This document shows, piece after piece, positions 1-4,870 of a stretch of 8,664 nt of DNA (within the stretch, counting starts at the first letter, position 1; each line of letters begins with the position of its first letter). The notes below the pieces were generated by a model. That model saw only the letters and a program-made list of their open reading frames with translations. It had not been told where the DNA came from and searched no databases. The DNA is from Owenweeksia sp964619125 (GTDB lineage: Bacteria > Bacteroidota > Bacteroidia > Flavobacteriales > Schleiferiaceae). Position numbers and translations under genes: made by a program. The DNA lies in contig CAZUCA010000090.1 in NCBI GenBank assembly GCA_964619125.1, positions 1 to 8,664 on the forward strand. The letters are read 5' to 3'.

Positions 1-1
1 A

Positions 2-661
2 AAGATTGCCACCGAGAAGGACCGTTCAGAATCCTTGTTATTAAACATTTTACCGGCCGAAATTGCGGAGGAGCTTAAAAAGTATGGCAGGGCTAAAGCC
101 AGGAATTTTGAGGATGTGAGCATACTCTTTACCGATTTTAAAGAGTTTACCAAAATAGCGGAGAGGCTATCACCAGCGGCGCTGGTAGAGGAAATAAATG
201 CCTGTTACCAGGTCTTCGATGAAATATGTGGATCCTGCCAGATCGAAAAAATAAAAACCATTGGCGACTCCTATATGGCGGCAGGTGGACTGCCAACCTC
301 CAGCCCGGAAGCCACCAAAAACACCGTCATCGCTGCGCTTAAAATGAATGCATTTATTCAAAGCAGGAAGAAGGAAAGGGAAAAATTGGGATTGCCTGCC
401 TTTCAAATGCGCTTAGGGATTCATACCGGCCAGGTGGTGGCCGGTATCGTAGGGAAGAAAAAAATCCAGTATGATGTGTGGGGCGACACCGTCAACACCG
501 CCAGCCGGATGGAAAGTGCCGGGGCAGTAGATAAGGTGAATATCAGCCAAACCACTTATGAAATACTAAAAGACGATCCCGATTTCATATTCGTACACCG
601 CGGGAAAATCGAAGCCAAGGGAAAGGGAAAGGTGGATATGTATTTCGTTAAGCCTGCTTAG
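2..661 (+). CDS. Class III adenylate cyclase, C-terminal catalytic domain (5' end outside window)
   Basis: Makes cAMP from ATP. The frame is open from position 2 and the gene clearly begins upstream; a TTG at position 35 lies inside the protein and is not the start. The first residues (KIATEKDRSESLLLNILP...) are the short helical cyclase-transducing element that links an upstream sensor region to the catalytic domain. Counting from the codon at 35, the metal-binding aspartates are D34 (FTDFKEFT) and D78 (KTIGDSYM). The base-selecting pair is K74 and D147 (IQYDVWG), the adenine-type combination rather than the Glu/Cys of guanylate cyclases. The transition-state residues are N154 and R158 (NTASRMES). 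All catalytic positions are present in one chain, so a homodimer should be active. The N-terminal sensor (TPR, 7TM or other) cannot be seen. Family and nucleotide specificity are well supported by residue identity; the signal it responds to is unknown. Confidence 0.93.
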   Translation, partial: KIATEKDRSESLLLNILPAEIAEELKKYGRAKARNFEDVSILFTDFKEFTKIAERLSPAALVEEINACYQVFDEICGSCQIEKIKTIGDSYMAAGGLPTSSPEATKNTVIAALKMNAFIQSRKKEREKLGLPAFQMRLGIHTGQVVAGIVGKKKIQYDVWGDTVNTASRMESAGAVDKVNISQTTYEILKDDPDFIFVHRGKIEAKGKGKVDMYFVKPA

Positions 662-681
662 CCGCGTCTTCCCACACACTC

Positions 682-701
682 CCACGGAGCGTGGTTTATT
701 T
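682..701 (+). terminator. Probable intrinsic terminator after the cyclase gene
   Basis: CCACG (682-686) and CGTGG (690-694) form a 5-bp stem with a GAG loop. TTTATTT follows directly. It begins 20 bases after the cyclase stop codon. The stem is short, so this is a moderate call. Confidence 0.5.
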
Positions 702-719
702 CTGATTCTATTTGCAGCC

Positions 720-750
720 ATTGTCGTTCAAAAAGCTTGCTGTAATTTCG
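720..750 (+). promoter_or_regulatory. Candidate Bacteroidota-type promoter of the marC-family gene
   Basis: ATTG (720-723), 19 bases, then TAATTTCG (743-750) fits the Bacteroidota housekeeping pattern TTG-N17-23-TAnnTTTG, with C for T at the seventh base of the -7 box. The box ends 32 bases before the ATG, giving an expected leader of roughly 25-30 nt. This is the only promoter in the window where a plausible -33 element is also found at the right spacing. Confidence 0.55.
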
Positions 751-782
751 CGGCCATTTTCAGAATTCAAAACGCTAAGGCT

Positions 783-1358
783 ATGGATTTCAACACAAAA
801 GAGATTTTCGCCGCCACCATGATCCTCTTCGCCGTAATTGATATCATGGGCAGCATACCTCTCATTATTTCGCTGCGCAAAAAAGTGGGTCACATCCAGA
901 GTGAGAAAGCCACCCTGGTGTCAGCCGCGATCATGATTATGTTCCTCTTCTTAGGTGAAAACATCCTCCGCTACCTGGGGGTGGATGTGAACTCCTTTGC
1001 GGTGGCCGGCTCCTTTGTGCTCTTTATCCTGGCGCTGGAAATGGTACTGGGCATCGACCTGATTAAGGGCGACGAACCCAAGTCGGCCTCCATTGTACCG
1101 ATTGCTTTTCCGTTGGTAGCGGGAGCCGGCACCATGACCACCCTGGTTTCCATCCGCGCCGAATATGCTGCTGAAAATATTGTGGTGGCCATTCTCCTCA
1201 ATTGCCTCCTGGTTTTTGGTGTATTGAAAAGCGCCAAGTGGCTGGAGAAAAAGCTGGGCAGCTCCGGCATTAACATCCTGCGCAAAGTGTTTGGCGTTAT
1301 TCTGCTGGCTATCGCCGTAAAGCTGTTTTCGGAGAATGCCAGGATGCTTTTTGACTAA
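783..1358 (+). CDS. MarC family (UPF0056) integral membrane protein
   Basis: 191 residues, near the usual length of about 200 for the family. Six hydrophobic segments are visible at roughly 7-30, 42-64, 70-92, 102-124, 132-152 and 164-183. The fourth contains the family signature PLVAGAGTMTTL, the counterpart of the PLLAGPGAITT-type motif of MarC/YchE/YhgN proteins. The segment arrangement matches this inner-membrane family, whose substrate is not established; the old link of MarC to multiple antibiotic resistance was not upheld. The start at 783 puts the first helix at the N-terminus as expected, and the upstream promoter supports it. The gene is probably monocistronic: a likely terminator and its own promoter lie upstream, and the next gene converges on it with only 16 bp between stop codons. 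The family call is firm; the function is not known. Confidence 0.88.
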   Translation: MDFNTKEIFAATMILFAVIDIMGSIPLIISLRKKVGHIQSEKATLVSAAIMIMFLFLGENILRYLGVDVNSFAVAGSFVLFILALEMVLGIDLIKGDEPKSASIVPIAFPLVAGAGTMTTLVSIRAEYAAENIVVAILLNCLLVFGVLKSAKWLEKKLGSSGINILRKVFGVILLAIAVKLFSENARMLFD

Positions 1359-1374
1359 GCGATCGGTCTTAATC

Positions 1375-1974
1375 TTACAGGTAATATTCAAGTCCCAGGC
1401 CGACCCCAAGCCGGCCGATGTAATCGCCATTATTGAGCTTAAAGCCATAATTGATAAAATAGCTCAAATAAGAGCGATCGCCCAATCTCAGTGCGATGGT
1501 GCTTCTGGTATTCATTCCGGGGTGTCCGGTGTTTAACAATCCTATTTCCGTTTCAGTTAAACGCAGATGAAGGCCCACCGAAAGTGACTGCCGGAAAACC
1601 AGCAGATCTTCCCCGGCCGTACTGGTCCAAAGCTCACCACCTACCCGGGTCACCATATCGAGACGGCTATAGGTGGTGTACTCAAAGTAAAATGGATCCG
1701 TGGGAAAGCGAGGGTTCAAGCGCTGCATGCGCTGAGTGGCCCCTGAAAGTCCCACTTGCACAAACCATGACCAGTGATCATTCAAGACGCTGTGCATCCG
1801 GAAAGAGGGTGAATACTCCAACACCGGATTTTGAGTTTCATAACCATCAAGTGAATCGGGGTAATCAGCCAGGTAGAGCTGCAGGGGTTCAAGTGAAGTA
1901 ATTTGAGCGGTCAGCACCTTGCCGGCCAATAAAAAGCTTAGGGCAACTAATACCGTTTTGAGATTAAGGCTCAT
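1375..1974 (-). CDS. Secreted, probable outer-membrane beta-barrel protein of unknown family
   Basis: 199 residues; I do not recognise the family. The N-terminus is a classic signal peptide: K6, then a hydrophobic run to about residue 19, with likely cleavage before Q24 (VLTA-Q), a common Bacteroidota cleavage context. The mature part alternates polar and hydrophobic/aromatic residues in strand-length runs, for example around WSWFVQVGLSG, FRQSLSVGLHLRL and SYLSYFINYGFKL. It closes with a glycine- and aromatic-rich strand ending in EYYL, which resembles the terminal strand of outer-membrane beta-barrels. About 175 mature residues would suit an eight-stranded barrel. The long frame on the opposite strand (1491-1901) lacks any such features. 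A -7 box lies 19 bases upstream of the ATG. No operon partner on this strand is visible; the gene is transcribed divergently from the helicase operon. The coding call is good; localisation is inferred from composition. Confidence 0.7.
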   Translation of the reverse strand: MSLNLKTVLVALSFLLAGKVLTAQITSLEPLQLYLADYPDSLDGYETQNPVLEYSPSFRMHSVLNDHWSWFVQVGLSGATQRMQRLNPRFPTDPFYFEYTTYSRLDMVTRVGGELWTSTAGEDLLVFRQSLSVGLHLRLTETEIGLLNTGHPGMNTRSTIALRLGDRSYLSYFINYGFKLNNGDYIGRLGVGLGLEYYL

Positions 1975-1993
1975 GCTAATCTGGTTTAACTAT

Positions 1994-2001
1994 CGAATAT
2001 A
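1994..2001 (-). promoter_or_regulatory. Candidate -7 promoter box for the minus-strand beta-barrel gene
   Basis: Read on the minus strand this is TATATTCG, a TAnnTTCG box ending 19 bases before the ATG at 1974. No TTG is found 17-23 bases upstream of it, so the -33 element is missing or diverged. Confidence 0.4.
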
Positions 2002-2069
2002 AGGATCCCTTACCAAGTTCCTTAATCCCCTCATTTTTGGTGAATTAGGATTTATCCAAATTAAAGCTA

Positions 2070-2077
2070 TACCTTTG
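2070..2077 (+). promoter_or_regulatory. Candidate -7 promoter box (TACCTTTG) for the helicase/cold-shock operon
   Basis: TACCTTTG is an exact match to the Bacteroidota -7 consensus TAnnTTTG. The nearest TTTG upstream (2036-2039) is 30 bases away, which is too far, so the -33 element is poor. If used, transcription would begin near 2083-2085 and leave an untranslated leader of about 340 nt before the helicase ATG. Confidence 0.5.
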
Positions 2078-2083
2078 CCGTCC

Positions 2084-2421
2084 CTTCCTTAGCAGAGAGG
2101 TCCCAAACGTACACCTCTCTTTCTCAAAAGATTCAGCTAAGTATCGGTACGCTGAATTTTTAATTGCCCACATGTCCTGGCAAGGCAGGGCCACAACAAA
2201 CACATTTATCCGAATTACTTCAGAATTTACTTTTCACTATCGCTGCGGAGCTTCCAGGGAAGCCTACCGAACAGCGCCGCCATTCCGGCATTTCACAACC
2301 CTTTTAACTTTTCCTGTCGGTTAATCGCCAGGTCTGAAGTCGACCAACCACAGGTTGCGACTTTAGTATACTTCAAAGCCCCGCCCGGGCACAATCAACA
2401 GGGCCCTAACACAAGAATATA
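2084..2421 (+). promoter_or_regulatory. Long structured 5' leader of the DEAD-box helicase operon
   Basis: This gene-free stretch between the candidate promoter and the helicase ATG is dense in stem-loops. (1) AGAGAGGT 2094-2101 pairs with ACCTCTCT 2113-2120, 8 bp perfect. (2) 2127-2137 pairs with 2151-2161, 11 bp with one G-U, followed by U-rich sequence. (3) CGCTG 2241-2245 pairs with CAGCG 2272-2276 and encloses GCTTC 2250-2254 / GAAGC 2259-2263. (4) GCCG 2276-2279 can pair with CGGC 2286-2289, sharing base 2276 with the previous stem. (5) 2334-2342 pairs with 2358-2366 (9 bp, one G-U) and is topped by CAACC 2345-2349 / GGTTG 2353-2357 with an ACA loop. (6) GC-rich, mutually competing GCCC/GGGC segments lie at 2383-2406, just before the start codon. 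Cold-shock and cold-induced helicase genes in other bacteria often carry long thermoresponsive leaders, so a similar role is plausible here. The structures come from base pairing by eye, not from a computed fold. Confidence 0.6.
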
Positions 2422-3624
2422 ATGTCTATGACTCAAAATAAACCTGCCGCCAGAGGTGGCAATCGCAAAAAGCAAAACTTCAAACCCAAAGCACGTCCTC
2501 AAAACCGGCGCAAGCAAAGCTCGGTAGACGTAAAGCAACTCACCCAAAAGGCCATACCCCAGGTGGTGGAACCTTACCACACTGAGCGCAGCTTTGCTGA
2601 TATGCCGCTGCACCCTCAGCTCAAAGCGGCCATTGCCAAAAAGGGTTTTGAAAAACCCACCGAGATCCAGGACAAAACCCTGGAAACCCTGTTGGAAGGA
2701 AGAGACCTGCTGGGTATTGCCCGCACCGGTACCGGTAAGACCGGCGCCTTCCTCATCCCCATCATTCATCGCCTGCTGGAGTCGGGTCGCAACTTCCAAA
2801 CCCTGGTAATGGCTCCCACCCGCGAACTGGCGGTACAGATTGAAGAGGAATTCCGCAGCCTGAGTAAAGGCCTGAACCTGCACAGTGCCTGCTTTATCGG
2901 CGGCACTAATATCAACCGCGATATGCAGAACCTCAAGCGCAAAAGCCACCTGGTGGTGGGTACACCCGGGCGCCTGTTGGATCTCTCCAACCGCCGTGCC
3001 CTCTACTTCCAGGATTTTGAGGTACTGGTACTGGATGAGTTCGACCGCATGCTCGATATGGGCTTTGCCCAGGACGTACGCAAAATTACCGCTGCCATGA
3101 GCAAACGCAAGCACACCCTCTTGTTTTCGGCTACCCTCGACAGGCAGCAACAACCCTTTATTGATCAGTTACTGAGCAATCCGGTAGAGGTAAAAGTGAG
3201 CAGTGGCGAAGCCACGGGTGAGCATATCGAACAGGAGATCATCCGCCTGGATGAAGGCCAGGATAAATTCAGCACCTTATTGCAGATGGTACAGCAGCCC
3301 GATTTTGAGAAAGTGCTGGTATTTGCTGAAACCAAGCGCTGGGTAAACCGGGTGAGTAAAAAACTAAACCAGGCTGGCATTCGTGCCGATGAAATTCACG
3401 GCAACAAAACCCAGAACTACCGCCAGAAAGCCCTGGATAAATTCAAGAACGGGAAGATCCAGATACTGGTGGCTACCGATGTGGCTGCCCGTGGGCTCGA
3501 CGTATCAGACGTTACCCATGTGATCAACTACCAGCTGCCGAGCAGCATGGATAGCTACATCCACCGCATCGGCCGTACCGGCCGGGCCGGTAAGAAGGGA
3601 AAAGCCTACACTTTCGTAAATTAA
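2422..3624 (+). CDS. DEAD-box ATP-dependent RNA helicase (RhlE/CsdA-like core)
   Basis: 400 residues with every helicase motif in order: Q motif with Q83, motif I ARTGTGKT (100-107), Ia PTRELA (132-137), Ib TPGR (181-184), motif II DEFD (205-208, Phe in place of the usual Ala), motif III SAT (236-238), motif IV around VLVFAE (298-303), motif V ATDVAARGLD (351-360) and motif VI HRIGRTGRAG (381-390). It unwinds RNA duplexes with ATP, most likely structured mRNA or ribosome-assembly intermediates. Residues 1-45 are basic and low-complexity (Lys/Arg/Gln/Asn), a probable RNA-binding tail. The protein stops ten residues after motif VI, unlike RhlE/CsdA with their long C-terminal tails. From memory of Bacteroidota homologues this compact form is normal there and not a truncation. 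A second ATG two codons in (2428) is also possible. The long leader and the downstream cold-shock-domain gene suggest a cold-adaptation operon. Confidence 0.95.
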   Translation: MSMTQNKPAARGGNRKKQNFKPKARPQNRRKQSSVDVKQLTQKAIPQVVEPYHTERSFADMPLHPQLKAAIAKKGFEKPTEIQDKTLETLLEGRDLLGIARTGTGKTGAFLIPIIHRLLESGRNFQTLVMAPTRELAVQIEEEFRSLSKGLNLHSACFIGGTNINRDMQNLKRKSHLVVGTPGRLLDLSNRRALYFQDFEVLVLDEFDRMLDMGFAQDVRKITAAMSKRKHTLLFSATLDRQQQPFIDQLLSNPVEVKVSSGEATGEHIEQEIIRLDEGQDKFSTLLQMVQQPDFEKVLVFAETKRWVNRVSKKLNQAGIRADEIHGNKTQNYRQKALDKFKNGKIQILVATDVAARGLDVSDVTHVINYQLPSSMDSYIHRIGRTGRAGKKGKAYTFVN

Positions 3625-3649
3625 ACATCTTAAAACTCAACTATTATAT

Positions 3650-4090
3650 ATGGGAAGATCTCAGGAAACTTTTGGTAAGAAGGAAAGAGAAAAGAAGAAA
3701 CAAAAAAAGAAGGAAGCCAAGGCCCGCCGCAAGGAGGAGCGCAAGGCCAATCCTACTGAAGGCGACAACATCACTTATGTGGATGCCTTTGGCAATTTCC
3801 ACGACACCCCACCCGAACCGGTAGAAAAGGTGAAGGCCAAGAACATCGAGCTCGGCGTGCCTCAGCGCCAGGAAGAAGTGGAAGATGGCAACACCGTGCG
3901 CAAGGGAGTGGTAACCATGTTTAACCACCAGAAGGGCTATGGCTTTATCAAAGACAAGGCTACCCAGCAGAGCGTGTTTGTGCACGTCAATAACCTCGAG
4001 GAAGAGGTGGTGGAAAACAACATCGTAACCTTTGAAGTGGAAAAAGGCCCCAAAGGCCCAAGCGCTTTCAACGTTAAGGTGAGTCGCTAA
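3650..4090 (+). CDS. Cold-shock-domain protein with lysine-rich N-terminal tail
   Basis: 146 residues. The C-terminal part, about 83-146, is a cold-shock domain with RNP1 KGYGFI (95-100) and RNP2 VFVHV (109-113), the aromatic surfaces that bind single-stranded RNA or DNA. The first 33 residues are almost entirely Lys/Arg/Glu (KKEREKKKQKKKEAKARRKEER), probably helical and nucleic-acid-binding. A linker at about 34-82 contains YVDAFGNFHDTPPEP, an element I associate with Bacteroidota members of this family. It is roughly twice the length of classical CspA (about 70 residues). It lies 25 bp after the helicase stop codon on the same strand with no terminator between, so co-transcription is very likely. 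The expected joint role is keeping RNA unfolded, with the cold-shock domain holding strands that the helicase opens. There is no Shine-Dalgarno; the start lies in an A/T-rich stretch typical of this phylum. Confidence 0.93.
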   Translation: MGRSQETFGKKEREKKKQKKKEAKARRKEERKANPTEGDNITYVDAFGNFHDTPPEPVEKVKAKNIELGVPQRQEEVEDGNTVRKGVVTMFNHQKGYGFIKDKATQQSVFVHVNNLEEEVVENNIVTFEVEKGPKGPSAFNVKVSR

Positions 4091-4122
4091 GCGATTAGTT
4101 CAAACCTCCCGAATGACCAGCG

Positions 4123-4197
4123 TCAGGCGGTCAGGCGGGCTTGAAGCTTCAAGGGTGAAGTCTGCCCAACTGACAGCACCTGGCGCATCAGGCGGGC
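4123..4197. repeat. Three copies of TCAGGCGG, with a 14-bp palindrome between copies two and three
   Basis: TCAGGCGG occurs at 4123-4130, 4131-4138 and 4188-4195. The last two continue as TCAGGCGGGC. Copies one and two are in direct tandem. CTTGAAGCTTCAAG at 4140-4153 is a perfect palindrome. The set resembles REP-like intergenic repeat debris, but no transposase is present in the window. Confidence 0.6.
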
Positions 4198-4281
4198 CTG
4201 CCGGCCGCAATGGAATATGTTGTGGAGGCTGGCTTTAAAGTTGAGCGGGTAAACTGGTAGTTCATATTTGTTTCGGGTTAT

Positions 4282-4307
4282 CACCCCGGGCCGCCACGCC
4301 TGGGGTG
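4282..4307. repeat. Strong GC-rich hairpin
   Basis: CACCCCGGGC (4282-4291) pairs with GCCTGGGGTG (4298-4307), 10 bp with one G-U if read as plus-strand RNA, and a 6-base loop CGCCAC. An alternative stem GCCAC 4293-4297 / GTGGC 4307-4311 uses overlapping bases and excludes the first. There is no T-run on either side, so it is not an intrinsic terminator. Confidence 0.6.
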
Positions 4308-4485
4308 TGGCCGCGGAGCTATGGGGATATTTGAGTAGTAGATAGCCTGTCTTATTTATTGACCGTCCCCCCACAAACTAAACAGGGGCAATAGGGCGAA
4401 TTTGAGTTTTGAGCCTTGCTTTGGGTTTTCACAACTCTCCTACCAATAAAGCTATCCGGCAAAGCCACGTGAAGCAGCACTAAGA

Positions 4486-4538
4486 TTCGCCAAAGATTTG
4501 ACTTGGTGCCACTTTGAGTCTTTGTGACTTCGTGGCAA
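4486..4538 (-). repeat. Degenerate CACAAAG/CACGAAG-type intergenic repeat
   Basis: On the minus strand the block reads as degenerate units such as GCCACGAAG, TCACAAAGA, CTCAAAGTG and GCACCAAG at about 9-10 base spacing. From general familiarity with Bacteroidota genomes, this resembles a widespread class of short non-coding repeats there. No function is established. Confidence 0.55.
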
Positions 4539-4569
4539 GACTCTCACTGTTTAGCTATTTACCAGAGCG

Positions 4570-4597
4570 CCACAGAGTACCACACAGCACCACAGCG
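4570..4597 (+). repeat. Tandem 10-bp repeat, CCACAGAGTA type
   Basis: Three units at exact 10-bp spacing: CCACAGAGTA (4570-4579), CCACACAGCA (4580-4589) and the partial CCACAGCG (4590-4597). Confidence 0.65.
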
Positions 4598-4664
4598 TTT
4601 TCAACGATTGTGGGCTTTGAGCCTAGTTTCGAATTTAGGGCTTAAGACTTAGAGGTTATTCAAC

Positions 4665-4694
4665 CACTGATTTCACCGATTAGCACGGATTAAA
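4665..4694 (+). repeat. Tandem 10-bp repeat, CACnGATTnn type
   Basis: Three degenerate units at 10-bp spacing: CACTGATTTC, ACCGATTAGC and ACGGATTAAA, with GATT recurring every 10 bases. It resembles the CACGGATTA-type repeats often seen between Bacteroidota genes. Confidence 0.6.
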
Positions 4695-4737
4695 TAACCC
4701 CGCGTTGCTTCGCGCCCCCTGCACCTCGGCAGCCTGT

Positions 4738-4798
4738 CCCGCAGTATTGCGGGGTTGAAGTAACCACCCTTATGGTTTCTTACATTTCGCACTTCAAC
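4738..4798 (+). repeat. Hairpin followed by nested inverted repeat upstream of glyS
   Basis: CCCGCA 4738-4743 pairs with TGCGGG 4748-4753 (GTAT loop). Immediately after, GTTGAAGT 4754-4761 pairs perfectly with ACTTCAAC 4791-4798, and within that AACCA 4762-4766 pairs with TGGTT 4773-4777. The outer and inner arms stack directly on the 5' side. It ends 72 bases before the glyS ATG. It may be a transcript structure, an operator or repeat debris; no T-run marks it as a terminator. Confidence 0.45.
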
Positions 4799-4857
4799 TT
4801 CGTATTACCCACTTAGAATTTCCCGTCCACCGCCCTCCCCAGCTCCCGCCTTCTTCT

Positions 4858-4865
4858 TATTTTCG
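4858..4865 (+). promoter_or_regulatory. Candidate -7 promoter box of glyS, five bases before the ATG
   Basis: TATTTTCG matches TAnnTTCG. Only five bases (CGCCC) separate it from the ATG at 4871, so transcription would begin at or within a few bases of the start codon and give a leaderless or nearly leaderless mRNA. No TTG lies 17-23 bases upstream. Confidence 0.45.
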
Positions 4866-4870
4866 CGCCC

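Larger units (their letters stand above)
4091..4870. other. 780-bp intergenic region without a credible gene, rich in short repeats
   Basis: No frame here has protein-like features. The 83-codon minus-strand frame at 4123-4374 runs through repeats and a strong hairpin and has no recognisable start context. The stretch holds a TCAGGCGG triplet, palindromes, three degenerate repeat blocks and a nested inverted repeat, each listed separately. From about 4822 to 4864 the plus strand is almost free of purines. Positions 4381-4480 and 4598-4660 show only a shared 9-base word, TTTGAGCCT (4408-4416 and 4616-4624). Confidence 0.7.

Noticed and set aside
1491..1901. 136-codon plus-strand frame opposite the beta-barrel candidate
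   Set aside because: Composition is unlike a protein (many Trp, Arg, Cys and Pro without pattern), whereas the minus strand has a clear signal peptide and strand periodicity.
2127..2166. 11-bp stem followed by TTTTTA in the helicase leader, as an intrinsic terminator or attenuator
   Set aside because: The stem is A/T-rich with a 13-base loop and only partly separated from the T-run, so termination is doubtful; kept only as one stem of the leader.
2395..3153. 252-codon open frame on the minus strand
   Set aside because: Antisense to the DEAD-box helicase and extending into its leader; no protein features, and the plus-strand gene has all helicase motifs.
4084..4094. TCGCT-A-AGCGA inverted repeat at the end of the cold-shock gene, as a terminator
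   Set aside because: Loop too short, stem only four pairs when refolded, and no T-run after it.
4123..4374. 83-codon minus-strand frame in the intergenic region
   Set aside because: Passes through the TCAGGCGG repeats, the palindrome and the strong hairpin, with no signal peptide, domain or promoter; read as repeat DNA that happens to be open.
4738..4870. T-box riboswitch upstream of the glycyl-tRNA synthetase
   Set aside because: No T-box sequence, specifier loop or terminator/antiterminator pair is visible, and T-boxes are not characteristic of this phylum.
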